From assembly GCA_016932995.1 (NCBI GenBank), contig JAFGBU010000017.1, positions 1 to 64,000 on the forward strand: a stretch of 64,000 bases of DNA, written 5' to 3'. The notes under the pieces are model-generated. The model searched no databases. It saw only the letters and a list, made by a program, of their open reading frames with translations, and was not told the origin of the DNA. Position numbers and translations under genes: made by a program. This DNA is from Desulfovibrionaceae bacterium (GTDB taxonomy: Bacteria; Desulfobacterota; Desulfovibrionia; Desulfovibrionales; Desulfovibrionaceae). Each line of letters begins with the position of its first letter. Positions within the stretch are counted from its first letter, which is position 1. Positions 19,203 through 27,428 of the stretch are shown here, piece by piece.

Positions 19203-19475
19203 ATGAGGAGTCTTCACTGCGTGATCACCGGAAAGGTTCAGGGCGTTTTCTTCAGGGCCTGGATTCAGGACCAGGCCGCGAACATGGGCGTCAACGGTTG
19301 GGTCCGCAATCTCGATCAGGACAAGGTCGAGATACTGGCCCAGGGCGACGAGGCCGCGCTGGACAGTTTCAGGGAGCGCGTAAGGCAGGGTTCGCCCCTG
19401 TCCCGGGTCGACGATTTCAAGTCCGATTGGATGGACTACGACAAGATATACGACCAGTTCGAGATGAGAGGTTGA
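19203..19475 (+). CDS. acyP: Acylphosphatase
   Basis: 90 residues, the normal length. Catalytic Arg18 in GKVQGVFFRAW and Asn36 in VRNLDQDKVEI are in place. Hydrolyses acyl phosphates such as acetyl phosphate. Preceded by taaggaggg. Located between the Hsp20 run and a DUF72 gene, both in the same direction. Confidence 0.95.
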   Translation: MRSLHCVITGKVQGVFFRAWIQDQAANMGVNGWVRNLDQDKVEILAQGDEAALDSFRERVRQGSPLSRVDDFKSDWMDYDKIYDQFEMRG

Positions 19476-19550
19476 CCGCGAGGCGGCCGGACCGCTCTTC
19501 AGCGTGACCCGCGTCCCGGCGGTTCGGCCGACCCGCAAAGTCCGGAGGGC

Positions 19551-20315
19551 TTGGTGGGGCGGAGGGGTTCGCTGCGCATAGGGACGTCCGGGTGGGCCTA
19601 CCGCCATTGGAGGGGCCCGTTCTACCCCCCGGACCTGCCCCAGGACCGGACCCTGGCCTTCTACTGCTCCCGTTTCAAGACCGTGGAGGTCAACTCGACC
19701 TTCTATCGTTTGCCTTCGCCGGGCGCCGTGGCCCGCTGGCGGGAGACCGCGCCGCCGGGCTTCGTGTACGCGCTCAAGGCCAGCCGCTACATCACGCACA
19801 TGAAGAGGCTCAAGGACCCGGACAGGACCCTGCCCGGGTTCATGACCGCGGCCCGGGCCCTGGGCCGGGGCCTCGGCCCGATCCTGTTCCAGCTCCCGCC
19901 CGGCCTGGGCCTGGATGCGGCCAGGCTGTCCGGATTTCTGGCCGCCCTGCCCGAGGGCCCGCGCTACGCGTTCGAGTTCAGGAACAGCTCCTGGTTCGAC
20001 GATCAGGTCTACAGGCTCCTGGCCGGCCGGGGCGCGGCGGTCTGCGTCTTTGATCTCGCGGGCGCGCGTTCGCCCATGCCTGTCGCCGGGGAGTTCGCCT
20101 ATCTCCGGCTGCACGGGCCCGGCCCGGCCTACCAGGGCTGCTACGCGGAAGAGGAGCTCCGCTTCTGGGCCGAGCAGGTCCTTGCCTGGGCCGGCCGGGG
20201 CCTGGACGTCTACGTCTACTTCAACAACGATCAGGGAGGCCACGCCCCGGCGAACGCCTCCCGGCTTAGGGCCATGTGCTCCCGCGGGCTGGCGCTCGGC
20301 GATTTGAGCGTGTAG
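19551..20315 (+). CDS. DUF72 (YecE-like) protein
   Basis: 254 residues from TTG at 19551 (tccggaggg upstream); GTG 19554 is an equally possible start. TIM-barrel DUF72 marks: RIGTSGWAYRHWRGPFYP, YCSRFKTVEVNSTFYRLP, ALKASRYITHMKRLKDP, ILFQLPPGL, FEFRNSSW, and YFNNDQGGHAPANA near the end. The family is widespread and without a settled activity. Complete, no unusual features. Confidence 0.9.
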   Translation: MVGRRGSLRIGTSGWAYRHWRGPFYPPDLPQDRTLAFYCSRFKTVEVNSTFYRLPSPGAVARWRETAPPGFVYALKASRYITHMKRLKDPDRTLPGFMTAARALGRGLGPILFQLPPGLGLDAARLSGFLAALPEGPRYAFEFRNSSWFDDQVYRLLAGRGAAVCVFDLAGARSPMPVAGEFAYLRLHGPGPAYQGCYAEEELRFWAEQVLAWAGRGLDVYVYFNNDQGGHAPANASRLRAMCSRGLALGDLSV

Positions 20316-20346
20316 GGTGATTGCATGGGAGCATATATCCCGGTCG

Positions 20347-20364
20347 CCGGAGCCGCGGCTCCGG
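20347..20364. repeat. Perfect 18-bp palindrome upstream of a usp gene
   Basis: ccggagccgcggctccgg, fully self-complementary, 32 bases before the ATG at 20396. No T run follows, so it is not a typical terminator; it could be an operator or a 5'-UTR hairpin. Confidence 0.5.
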
Positions 20365-20395
20365 GCTTGAAACGGCAATCCCCAAGGAGATGCGG

Positions 20396-21298
20396 ATGTT
20401 CAGAAAGATAATTTTGGCGGCCACCCCGGGAGAGCAGGGTCTGTGCGCCGCGGACATGGCCTTTTCCCTGGCCGCCAGGGCCAATGCCAGGTTGATAGTC
20501 TTCCACGCCTGCTGCCTGCCTTCGTCCTGGTGGGGCAAAAAGAGGCCGGCGGCCATGTGCGGCGAGATGGAGCAGGTCCTGGCGGACATGAAGCAGTCCT
20601 TTCAGGACAAGGCCTCCGGAACGGCCGATGTCTCCTTTCAGGTCGTCCCGGGCCAGCCCCCGGAAGAGATACTGAAGCTGGCCGGCCAGGAGCGGGCGGA
20701 CCTCATCGTCATGGGCCCGCACGCCAGGGACGCGGACAGGGAGGGCTCGGCCCTGGTCTACCGCCTGATCGGCAGCACCGCGGAAAAGGTCAGCCGCCAG
20801 GCGTCCTGCCCGGTGATGATCGTCTCCCGAAGGCCCCCGGAGACCGGGCCCAAGATGTCCAGGATCCTGCTGGCCACGGACTTCTCCTCGCCCTCGGAGA
20901 ACGCCCTGAGGTACGCCTGCATGCTGGCCGGGGCCTACGACGCCGAGCTGCACGTCTTTCACGTGATCAACGTGGCCGGGTATTCGCCGGTCCAGGAGCA
21001 GCCCTGCCCGGACATCGAGGTCCTGATCGCCGAGGCCAAGGACAGGATGCGCAGGCGCTACGGGCACCTGCTGGGTCGGGTCAGGACCGTGTTCGAGTCC
21101 TGGGAGGGCACGCCGCCCGTGGAGATACTCAAGTACGCCAGGTGGAACGACGTGGGCTGCATAGTCATGGCCCACCACTCCTCGGACAAGGGCCCGGAGA
21201 GGACCCTGATAGGCTCGACCGCCGCGTACGTGGCCCTGACGCCCAGTTGCCCGACCGTGCTCATCAACTACAAGGTCCCGCTGTGTCCGGCCGCCTAG
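20396..21298 (+). CDS. Tandem universal stress protein (two Usp domains)
   Basis: 300 residues. ATG at 20396 is 6 bases after aaggaga, preferred over ATG 20390 which lies inside that site. Domain 1 (~1-150): KIILAATPGEQGLCAADMAF, ILKLAGQERADLIVMG, RLIGSTAEKVSRQASCPVMIV. Domain 2 (~160-300): RILLATDFSSPSENALRYAC, VVEILKYARWNDVGCIVMAHH, TLIGSTAAYVALTPSCPTVLI. The first Gly pair of the ATP motif is missing in both domains (GPHARD, AHHSSD), while the IGST part remains, so nucleotide binding may be changed. It is of a different subtype from the 10217 and 21323 proteins. Confidence 0.85.
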   Translation: MFRKIILAATPGEQGLCAADMAFSLAARANARLIVFHACCLPSSWWGKKRPAAMCGEMEQVLADMKQSFQDKASGTADVSFQVVPGQPPEEILKLAGQERADLIVMGPHARDADREGSALVYRLIGSTAEKVSRQASCPVMIVSRRPPETGPKMSRILLATDFSSPSENALRYACMLAGAYDAELHVFHVINVAGYSPVQEQPCPDIEVLIAEAKDRMRRRYGHLLGRVRTVFESWEGTPPVEILKYARWNDVGCIVMAHHSSDKGPERTLIGSTAAYVALTPSCPTVLINYKVPLCPAA

Positions 21299-21322
21299 GT
21301 CCAGGGGCAGGGGAGTAGGGCC

Positions 21323-22171
21323 ATGAACAAGAACCTGCTTCTGACCGTGAGCTTCGACCGCGAGGCCCTCTACGGGGTGCGCTTCGTGGAGGCCTTTTTC
21401 CAGAACAAGCCCAGCGTGGGCCTGACCCTGCTCAATATCGGCGAGGCGCCCGGGCCGGACGAGCCCGGGTCCGAGGCCGACAGGCAGGCGGTGCGCGGCA
21501 GGGGCCAGGCCCTGCTTGAGGACATCAGGCGCGGCCTGGTGGACAAGGGCTTTCTGGCCGAGAATATCAACATAAAGTTCACCCAGATGCAGGACACTGC
21601 GGCCGAGGACATCCTGAGGGAGGGGGTCGTGGGCGGCTACGACTCCGTGGTCCTGGGCCGACGCGGCCTGTCCAGGCTGGACGAGCTCCTGGTCGAGGAG
21701 AGCGTCAGCAAGACCCTGGTGACCAGGGAGATGGACGTGCCCATCTGGGTCTGCCGTTCCCCGGACCCGGGCCGCAAGAACGTGCTCCTGGCCGTGGACG
21801 GCTCCGAGGAGAGCCTGCGCGCCGCGGGCCAGGCCGGGCTGATGCTCGCGGACGAGCCGGGCCACGTCCTGGACATCCTGCACGTCTGGAACCCGCTCCG
21901 GGAGTCGGACCTGGAGGCCGAGCGCGTCCTGGACCTGGCCAAGAGCACGGCGCTGTTGAACGGCACGCCCAAGGAGAGGATATCCACGATCCTGGTCAGG
22001 GGCGCGGCCCCGGCCAAGGCGGTGATCAGGGAGGCCGAGCAGGGCGCCTACGCCGTGGTCGCGGTCGGCCGCACCGGGTCGGACAGGAAGCCCAAGCGGC
22101 TGTTCATGGGCTCGGTCAGCCTCAAGCTGTTGAGGACCCTGGAGCGCGAGACCCTCTGGATCAGCCACTAG
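21323..22171 (+). CDS. Tandem universal stress protein, paralogue of 10217-11107
   Basis: 282 residues from an ATG with gggagtaggg upstream. Domain 1 ~1-150 (NLLLTVSFDREALYGVRFVE; VVLGRRGLSRLDELLVEES with Gly replaced by Glu), domain 2 ~155-282 (NVLLAVDGSEESLRAAGQAG; VGRTG then MGSVSLKLLRTLE). The same domain-specific loss of the Gly as in the 10217 protein shows that the pair shares a conserved asymmetric design, with domain 2 the likely ATP site. Thirty-six bases before the antiporter gene, probably one transcript. Confidence 0.87.
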   Translation: MNKNLLLTVSFDREALYGVRFVEAFFQNKPSVGLTLLNIGEAPGPDEPGSEADRQAVRGRGQALLEDIRRGLVDKGFLAENINIKFTQMQDTAAEDILREGVVGGYDSVVLGRRGLSRLDELLVEESVSKTLVTREMDVPIWVCRSPDPGRKNVLLAVDGSEESLRAAGQAGLMLADEPGHVLDILHVWNPLRESDLEAERVLDLAKSTALLNGTPKERISTILVRGAAPAKAVIREAEQGAYAVVAVGRTGSDRKPKRLFMGSVSLKLLRTLERETLWISH

Positions 22172-22207
22172 CCCGGCCGGGTCCGGGGCCCGGCCAAAGG
22201 ACGGCCC

Positions 22208-23383
22208 ATGAGCCCCCTGTCCAGGACATTTCTGATCCTAGGCGGCCTGCTGATAGTCGGCCTGGCCACGGACGCATTGGGCCGGCGCACCCGCCTGCCC
22301 AGGGTGACCCTGCTGCTCATCTTCGGTTTCCTGGCCGGGCCCGGCGGGTTCGCACTCCTGGTCCCGGGCGACAACAACTGGGCCGGGTTCGTGTCCAGCG
22401 CGGCCCTGGTGATGATCGGTTTTCTGCTCGGCGGCAGGCTGACCCTGGACGAGCTCAGGAGGCACGGCAGGCAGGTGTTGTGCATCTCCGTGGCCGAGGT
22501 CGTGGTCACGGCCGTCCTGGTCCTGGCCGGACTGGTCGTGTTCGGCGCGCCCCTGGCCGCGGCCCTGACCCTGGCGGGCATATCCACGGCCACGGCCCCG
22601 GCGGCCACCAGCGACGTGGTCCGCGAACAGCGGGCCAAGGGCCCCTTCAGCCGCGTGCTTCTCGGCGTGGTGGCCGTGGACGACGCCTGGGGCCTGATGG
22701 CCTTCAGCCTCTTGTTCACCCTGGCCCAGGTCTTTGGTCTCGGCTCGTGCGGGGCCGAGCCCCTGCTCGCGGGCCTCTGGGAGGTGGGCGGCGCGATCCT
22801 GGTCGGCGCGGCCCTGGGCCTGCCCATGGCCTTTTTGACCGGCCGGATAAGGCCGGGCGAGCCGACCTTTGTCGAGGCCCTGGGCTGCGTGTTTTTGTGC
22901 GCGGGCGTGGCCCTGTGGCTCAAGGTCTCGTTTCTGCTCGCGGCCATGACCATGGGCTTTGTGGTCGCCAATCTGGCCCGCCATCACGTCAGGCCCTTTC
23001 ACGCCATCGAGAGCATCGAGTGGCCGTTTCTGGTCCTGTTCTTCATCCTGGCCGGGGCCATGCTCGATCCCTCGTCCCTGGCCGCAGTGGGGTCCCTGGG
23101 CCTGTGTTACATGCTGCTCAGGGTAGTGGGCCGCATCAGCGGGGCCTGGCTGGGCGCGGTCGCCTCGGCCGCGGACCGAGCCATGCGGCGGTTCATGGGC
23201 CTGGCCCTCATGCCCCAGGCCGGGGTGGCCATGGGCATGGCCATAGCCGTGCAGCAGCGCTGCCCGGAACTGGGCCGGGTGGTCCTGCCCGTGGTCGTGG
23301 CCAGCACGGTGATATTCGAGTTGATCGGACCGGCGCTCACGCGCCTGGCCCTGGTCCGCGCCGGCGAGGCGCGAAAGGTCTGA
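22208..23383 (+). CDS. Cation/proton antiporter (Kef/CPA2 family)
   Basis: 391 residues, about 12 membrane helices, no cytoplasmic TrkA/RCK tail. Helix 5 region has VAVDDAWGLMAF, the paired Asp of CPA2 carriers; SAALVMIGFLLGGRLTLDELRRH and TAPAATSDVVREQ are also family marks. Exchanges Na+ or K+ for protons across the inner membrane. Next to Usp genes and 1 kb from the Trk uptake genes, so it likely takes part in ion homeostasis under stress and perhaps in a Na+ cycle with the N-ATPase (inference). Confidence 0.88.
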   Translation: MSPLSRTFLILGGLLIVGLATDALGRRTRLPRVTLLLIFGFLAGPGGFALLVPGDNNWAGFVSSAALVMIGFLLGGRLTLDELRRHGRQVLCISVAEVVVTAVLVLAGLVVFGAPLAAALTLAGISTATAPAATSDVVREQRAKGPFSRVLLGVVAVDDAWGLMAFSLLFTLAQVFGLGSCGAEPLLAGLWEVGGAILVGAALGLPMAFLTGRIRPGEPTFVEALGCVFLCAGVALWLKVSFLLAAMTMGFVVANLARHHVRPFHAIESIEWPFLVLFFILAGAMLDPSSLAAVGSLGLCYMLLRVVGRISGAWLGAVASAADRAMRRFMGLALMPQAGVAMGMAIAVQQRCPELGRVVLPVVVASTVIFELIGPALTRLALVRAGEARKV

Positions 23384-23393
23384 GGAGGGGGTC

Positions 23394-24416
23394 ATGAGAG
23401 AGGCGAGGTTCTGGAAGCCCTTGGAGGGCGGCGAGGTCCGCTGCTTTCTGTGCGCGCACCGCTGCCGCCTGGGCTTGGGCGAGCGGGGAAAATGCGGGGT
23501 GCGCGAGAACCGGGACGGAAGGCTCTACAGCCTGGTCTACGCCAGGCTCGTGGCCAGGCACGTGGACCCGGTGGAGAAGAAGCCTTTGTATCACTTCCAT
23601 CCCGGCTCGCGCAGCTACTCCATCGCCACGGCCGGGTGCAACTTCAAGTGCGCCTTTTGCCAGAACGCGGACATCTCCCAGGGCCCCAGGGAGACCGGCG
23701 CGCTGCCCGGGACCTTTTTTCCGGCCGAAGAGGTCGCGACCGAGGCCAAGAAGACCCGCTGCCTGTCCATCGCCTACACCTACGTGGAGCCGACCGTGTT
23801 CATGGAGTACGCCCTGGACGTGGCGGTCCAGGCCCGCGCATTGGGGCTTAAGAACGTCTTCGTGACCAACGGCTTCATGACCAAGGAGGCCCTGGCCGAG
23901 CTGTCCAAGGTCCTGGACGCGGCCAACGTGGACCTAAAGGCCTTTGAGGACTCCTTTTACAAGACCTATTGCGGGGGCCGGATCAAGCCGGTGATGCGCA
24001 GCATCGAGCGCATGCTCGAGGCCGGGGTCTGGGTCGAGGTCACCACCCTGGTCATCCCGGGGCTCAACGACGACCCCAGGAAGTTGAGGGAGCTGGCCGC
24101 GTACCTGGCCGGGCTGAGCCCGGACATCCCCTGGCACGTGAGCGCGTTCTATCCCTGCTACCGGATGCTGGACGTCCCGCCCACGCCGGCCTCGACCCTG
24201 CGCCGGGCCAGGGAGGCGGGCCTGGAGGCGGGCCTGCGCCACGTGTATCTGGGCAACGTGCCCCACGAGAGCGGGGAGAACACCTTTTGCCCGGGCTGCG
24301 GGGCCGAGCTGATCGAGCGTTCGGGGTTCGCGGTCACCAACCGGGGCCTTCGTGGCGGGCGTTGCGTCAAGTGCGGCCGGCCCTTGGCCGGGGTGGGCAT
24401 GGCCGATTTGGGCTAG
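23394..24416 (+). CDS. amrS: AmmeMemoRadiSam system radical SAM enzyme
   Basis: 340 residues. The radical SAM cluster motif is CNFKCAFC (C-x3-C-x2-C). An N-terminal Cys group CFLCAHRCRLGLGERGKCGVREN is characteristic of AmrS, as are DPVEKKPLYHFHPGS and NAD(I)SQ after the cluster. A C-terminal CPGCG...CVKCG pair may bind zinc. The partner Memo-family protein is the truncated gene at 1-1168. The chemistry of the system is unknown. Starts 10 bases after the antiporter. The stop shares CTAG with the stop of the convergent trkH. Confidence 0.95.
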   Translation: MREARFWKPLEGGEVRCFLCAHRCRLGLGERGKCGVRENRDGRLYSLVYARLVARHVDPVEKKPLYHFHPGSRSYSIATAGCNFKCAFCQNADISQGPRETGALPGTFFPAEEVATEAKKTRCLSIAYTYVEPTVFMEYALDVAVQARALGLKNVFVTNGFMTKEALAELSKVLDAANVDLKAFEDSFYKTYCGGRIKPVMRSIERMLEAGVWVEVTTLVIPGLNDDPRKLRELAAYLAGLSPDIPWHVSAFYPCYRMLDVPPTPASTLRRAREAGLEAGLRHVYLGNVPHESGENTFCPGCGAELIERSGFAVTNRGLRGGRCVKCGRPLAGVGMADLG

Positions 24417-25882
24417 GGCCCGTTTTTTCTGGCGGCCAGCCTCAGGTCCCTGGCGACCTTGATGATCGCGCTTATGATGGCGAAGAACTCGAGCCTGCCC
24501 AGGAACATGCCGCAGGCCTCGGTCCAGAGCACGCCCGGGGCCGCGTCCGGCCCGGTCAGGCCCACGCTCAGGCCCACCGTGCCCTGGGCCGAGGCGAACT
24601 CGAACAGGGCGTCGCCCAAGGGCGCGCCGTGCAGGGCCAGGACCCCGGTCCCGCAGACCAGAACCAGCAGGTAGAGCAGCAGGAACGCGCCGCAGCGTCT
24701 GAACATGGCCTCATCCAGGAATATCCTTTCCCCGCCGTGACAGATGAAGGCCTCCTTGACCACGGCCTTGGGCAGGAAGGTCCGCCTGAGCTCCAGGCCG
24801 AGCTCCCTGAGCAGGATGGCCAGCCGGTACTGCTTGAGCCCGCCCGCGGTCGAGCCGGTCTGGCCGCCGGCGATCATGAGCAGGAGCATGACCAGGAGCC
24901 CGAGGGGTCCGAACCCGGGGCAGGGCGAGGTGGTGAAGCCCGTGGTGCTGGCCGCGGAGACCGCGGCGAACAGGGCCCGGCGCAGGCCCGGGCAGGCCCC
25001 CTGGCCCGAGAGGGCCAGCAGGGCCGCGCCCAGGGCCAGGAGCAGGGCGGCCAGCCTGACCTCGCTGCCCTTGAACAGGGCCGAGGCCCGGCCGTGCACG
25101 ACCAGGTGCGCGGTCAGGAAGTTGAGGCTGCCGAGGAGCATGAAGACCATGACTGCGGCCTCCAGGCCCATGGAGTTCCAATACCCGATGCTCGCCGCCC
25201 TGGTCGAGAAGCCGCCCGTGGACACCGTGGCCATGGCGTGGTTCACGGCGTCGAACAGGTCCATGCCCAGGACCCGGTAGCTGGCCGTCGCGGCCAGGGC
25301 GTAGGCCAGGTAGATGCCCAAAACCGTCCTGGCCGAGGACCTGACGTTGGGGACCAGCTGCTCGGAGCGTCCCGCGGCCTCGGTCAGTCCGGACCCGGCG
25401 GGCCCGGCTATGGACGCGAGCATGATCACGGCCAGGCCCGCGCCGCCGGCGAACTGGGTCACCGAGCGCCACAAGAGGATGGTCCTGGGCGCGGCCTCCA
25501 CGTCCAGGATCGAGAGCCCGGTCGTGCTCCAGCCGCTCACGGACTCGAACACGGCCAGGTGGAGGGGCAAATTCATCACCGCCATGAACGGCCAGGCCGA
25601 GACCAGGCACACGCCCAGCCAGCCGAACAGGACCACGACCCGGCCCTCGCGCACGGTCAGGGCCGCGTCGCCCGGCCCCAGGCCCCGCCACAGGCCCAGG
25701 CCCAGGCCGGCCAAAACCAGGGCCGGGGCCAGAAAGCCCCAGACATCGGCCGCTTCCCGGGGCTCTTCGATGAGCCCGGCCAGGGGCAGGAGCATGAGCA
25801 GCCCGCAGATGAGCAGGACCAGCCCGGTATAGGCGGACACGGCCCGGTACTTTCCGGCGAGCTCCTGTCTGGCCGCGGACAA
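24413..25882 (-). CDS. trkH: Trk potassium uptake membrane subunit
   Basis: 489 residues, ~10-12 membrane helices with four pore loops: FESVSGWSTTGLSIL, MATVSTGGFSTR, AASTTGFTTSPC and ASAQGTVGLSVGLTG, each carrying the T-x-G-(F/L) selectivity pattern. GGQTGSTAGGLKQYR is the conserved TrkH segment before the third region. The start appears to be TTG (25882) after gggaggcct; translation initiation might instead be slightly internal. Imports K+ with TrkA-type proteins controlling gating; those are the next two genes upstream on the same strand. Confidence 0.93.
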   Translation of the reverse strand: MSAARQELAGKYRAVSAYTGLVLLICGLLMLLPLAGLIEEPREAADVWGFLAPALVLAGLGLGLWRGLGPGDAALTVREGRVVVLFGWLGVCLVSAWPFMAVMNLPLHLAVFESVSGWSTTGLSILDVEAAPRTILLWRSVTQFAGGAGLAVIMLASIAGPAGSGLTEAAGRSEQLVPNVRSSARTVLGIYLAYALAATASYRVLGMDLFDAVNHAMATVSTGGFSTRAASIGYWNSMGLEAAVMVFMLLGSLNFLTAHLVVHGRASALFKGSEVRLAALLLALGAALLALSGQGACPGLRRALFAAVSAASTTGFTTSPCPGFGPLGLLVMLLLMIAGGQTGSTAGGLKQYRLAILLRELGLELRRTFLPKAVVKEAFICHGGERIFLDEAMFRRCGAFLLLYLLVLVCGTGVLALHGAPLGDALFEFASAQGTVGLSVGLTGPDAAPGVLWTEACGMFLGRLEFFAIISAIIKVARDLRLAARKNGP

Positions 25883-25892
25883 GAGGCCTCCC

Positions 25893-26555
25893 TCAGGTCC
25901 TGGTCAGGGCCTTGAGGGCCTGTTCGTGGGTCTCGGGCCGGGTGATGACCAGGACCTGGTCCCCGGCCCGGAGCATGGTGCCGCCCCTGGGCACGATCAC
26001 CCGGCCCTGGCGGACCACGCAGGCCAGGAGGCAGTCGTCCGGGATGTCCAGGTCCTTGAGCGCGGTGTCCAGGGCCGGGGAGTCCTGGGCAAGGACCAGC
26101 TCGGTGACCAGTATCTCGCCCTGGGCCGCGGGGAGCATGTTCATTATCCCGGTCAGCCCGGCCCGGCCCTCGATGATCTGGATCAGGGCCGGGGTCGGGG
26201 AGAACGCGCCCTCCACGTCCAGGGCCCGGAAGATGTCCTCGTTGTCCGGGTCGATCACCGGGCTGAGGACCCTGGGGGCCTTGAAGCGCAGGGTCGCGGC
26301 CTGGCACACGGCCAGATTGACCTCGTCGCTGCCGGTCATGGCCAGGACCACGTCCATGGCCCCGCAGCCCGCGTCCTCCAGTATCCTGGGGTCGCTGCCG
26401 TCGCCCCGGACGATCACGGCCCGCTCCAGACGCCTGGACAGCCAGCGGCACTCCCGGTCGTCGGAGTCGATCACGGTCAGCTTGTGGTCCTTGCCCAGCA
26501 GGTCCCGGCACAGGAAATAGACCTGCCTGCCCCCGCCCACGATGAGGATGTTCAT
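25893..26555 (-). CDS. trkA: Trk/Ktr potassium uptake regulatory protein (RCK-N plus RCK-C)
   Basis: 220 residues. RCK-N: NILIVGGGRQVYFLCRDL and VIDSDDRECRWLSRR (NAD(H) or nucleotide site ending in Asp), VLAMTGSDEVNL. RCK-C from ~140 with QGRVIVPRGGTMLRAGDQVLVI. Half the size of E. coli TrkA, that is, one N-C unit as in KtrA. Ten bases upstream of trkH and overlapping the previous gene by 4 bases (ATGA). Confidence 0.92.
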   Translation of the reverse strand: MNILIVGGGRQVYFLCRDLLGKDHKLTVIDSDDRECRWLSRRLERAVIVRGDGSDPRILEDAGCGAMDVVLAMTGSDEVNLAVCQAATLRFKAPRVLSPVIDPDNEDIFRALDVEGAFSPTPALIQIIEGRAGLTGIMNMLPAAQGEILVTELVLAQDSPALDTALKDLDIPDDCLLACVVRQGRVIVPRGGTMLRAGDQVLVITRPETHEQALKALTRT

Positions 26556-26995
26556 GGATTTTCCCCGGCCTTGGGGCCCGGCAGCCCGAGGGCCGCGAGT
26601 ATGGACGCCTCGGCGACCAGGGCCGGGCAGACCGCTATGATGCCCGTGTCCCGGTAGGTGGCCAGGCGCTCCGGGTCCTGGACCACGGCCACGGCCGTGG
26701 CCAGGCCGAAGACCTTTTTGGCCACCTGGGCGGCCATGAGATTTACGTTCGGGTCCCCGGTCACCGCGATCAGGGCGTCGGCCTTTTCCGCGCCGCAGTG
26801 CCTAAGGGCCGAGGTCTCGGTGGCGTCGCCCTCCACGGTCTTGCCCCCGAAGCGGTCGGACAGCCTGTTCAGGGCCTCGGCGTCCTTGTCCATGACCACG
26901 ACCTCGTGGCCCGCGGCGCTCAGGTCCTCGGCCAGGACCGAGCCGAGCCGGCCGCAGCCGGTGACGATGAAAAACAGCCGTTGCTTCTTGGTCAC
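26552..26995 (-). CDS. TrkA-N-only (RCK-N) protein
   Basis: 147 residues from GTG 26995 with agggggcgg upstream; the longer open frame to 27112 is low-complexity. One Rossmann RCK-N domain: FFIVTGCGRLGSVLAEDLSAAGHEVVVMDKD, GDATETSALRHCGAEKADALIAVTGDPNVN. It lacks RCK-C. First gene of a three-gene potassium uptake operon; two different RCK proteins may form a mixed ring below TrkH (inference). Confidence 0.88.
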   Translation of the reverse strand: MTKKQRLFFIVTGCGRLGSVLAEDLSAAGHEVVVMDKDAEALNRLSDRFGGKTVEGDATETSALRHCGAEKADALIAVTGDPNVNLMAAQVAKKVFGLATAVAVVQDPERLATYRDTGIIAVCPALVAEASILAALGLPGPKAGENP

Positions 26996-27168
26996 GCCGC
27001 CCCCTTGGACTCTCGGCTCCCAGCCTATCAGACTCGGACCGCTTTTATCCAGCCCCCACCCGGCGCGGCCCTGAGTTGCCTTGGCCGGCCGAAGCGTTGT
27101 ACTGTCGAACACAGCCGACGACGCGTTCCCGGCGCGGCGTCAACGGCCGTCAACCAGGGAGCCGGCTG

Positions 27169-27408
27169 ATGGGCGACGGATACCTTTTGTACAAGTGCGG
27201 TTCGGGCGGCAGGCGCAAGCTGATCACCTTCATCGACGCCCGCGACCTGGACGAGGCCAACGCCGCGGTCCGGCTGCTCAAGAACCGGCCCGAACGCAGG
27301 GCCGATCTGGAGCTCAAACCCGGCGAGTTCTTCGAGGTCCTGGAGAAGAGCCAGGTCCCGCAACAGGAGTGGGATCAGGTCATGTCCGGCCTGGCCAAGG
27401 GCCGCTGA
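27169..27408 (+). CDS. Hypothetical small protein, 79 aa
   Basis: ATG 27169 after agggagccgg. Sequence is charged and soluble: GYLLYKCGSGGRRKLITFID, then ARDLDEANAAVRLLKNRPERR and a Glu-rich helix. The pattern suggests a small alpha-beta protein. No family recognised. Convergent with the sialidase-like gene 20 bases away. Confidence 0.55.
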   Translation: MGDGYLLYKCGSGGRRKLITFIDARDLDEANAAVRLLKNRPERRADLELKPGEFFEVLEKSQVPQQEWDQVMSGLAKGR

Positions 27409-27428
27409 GCCCCGCGTTTTTTCGGCCC

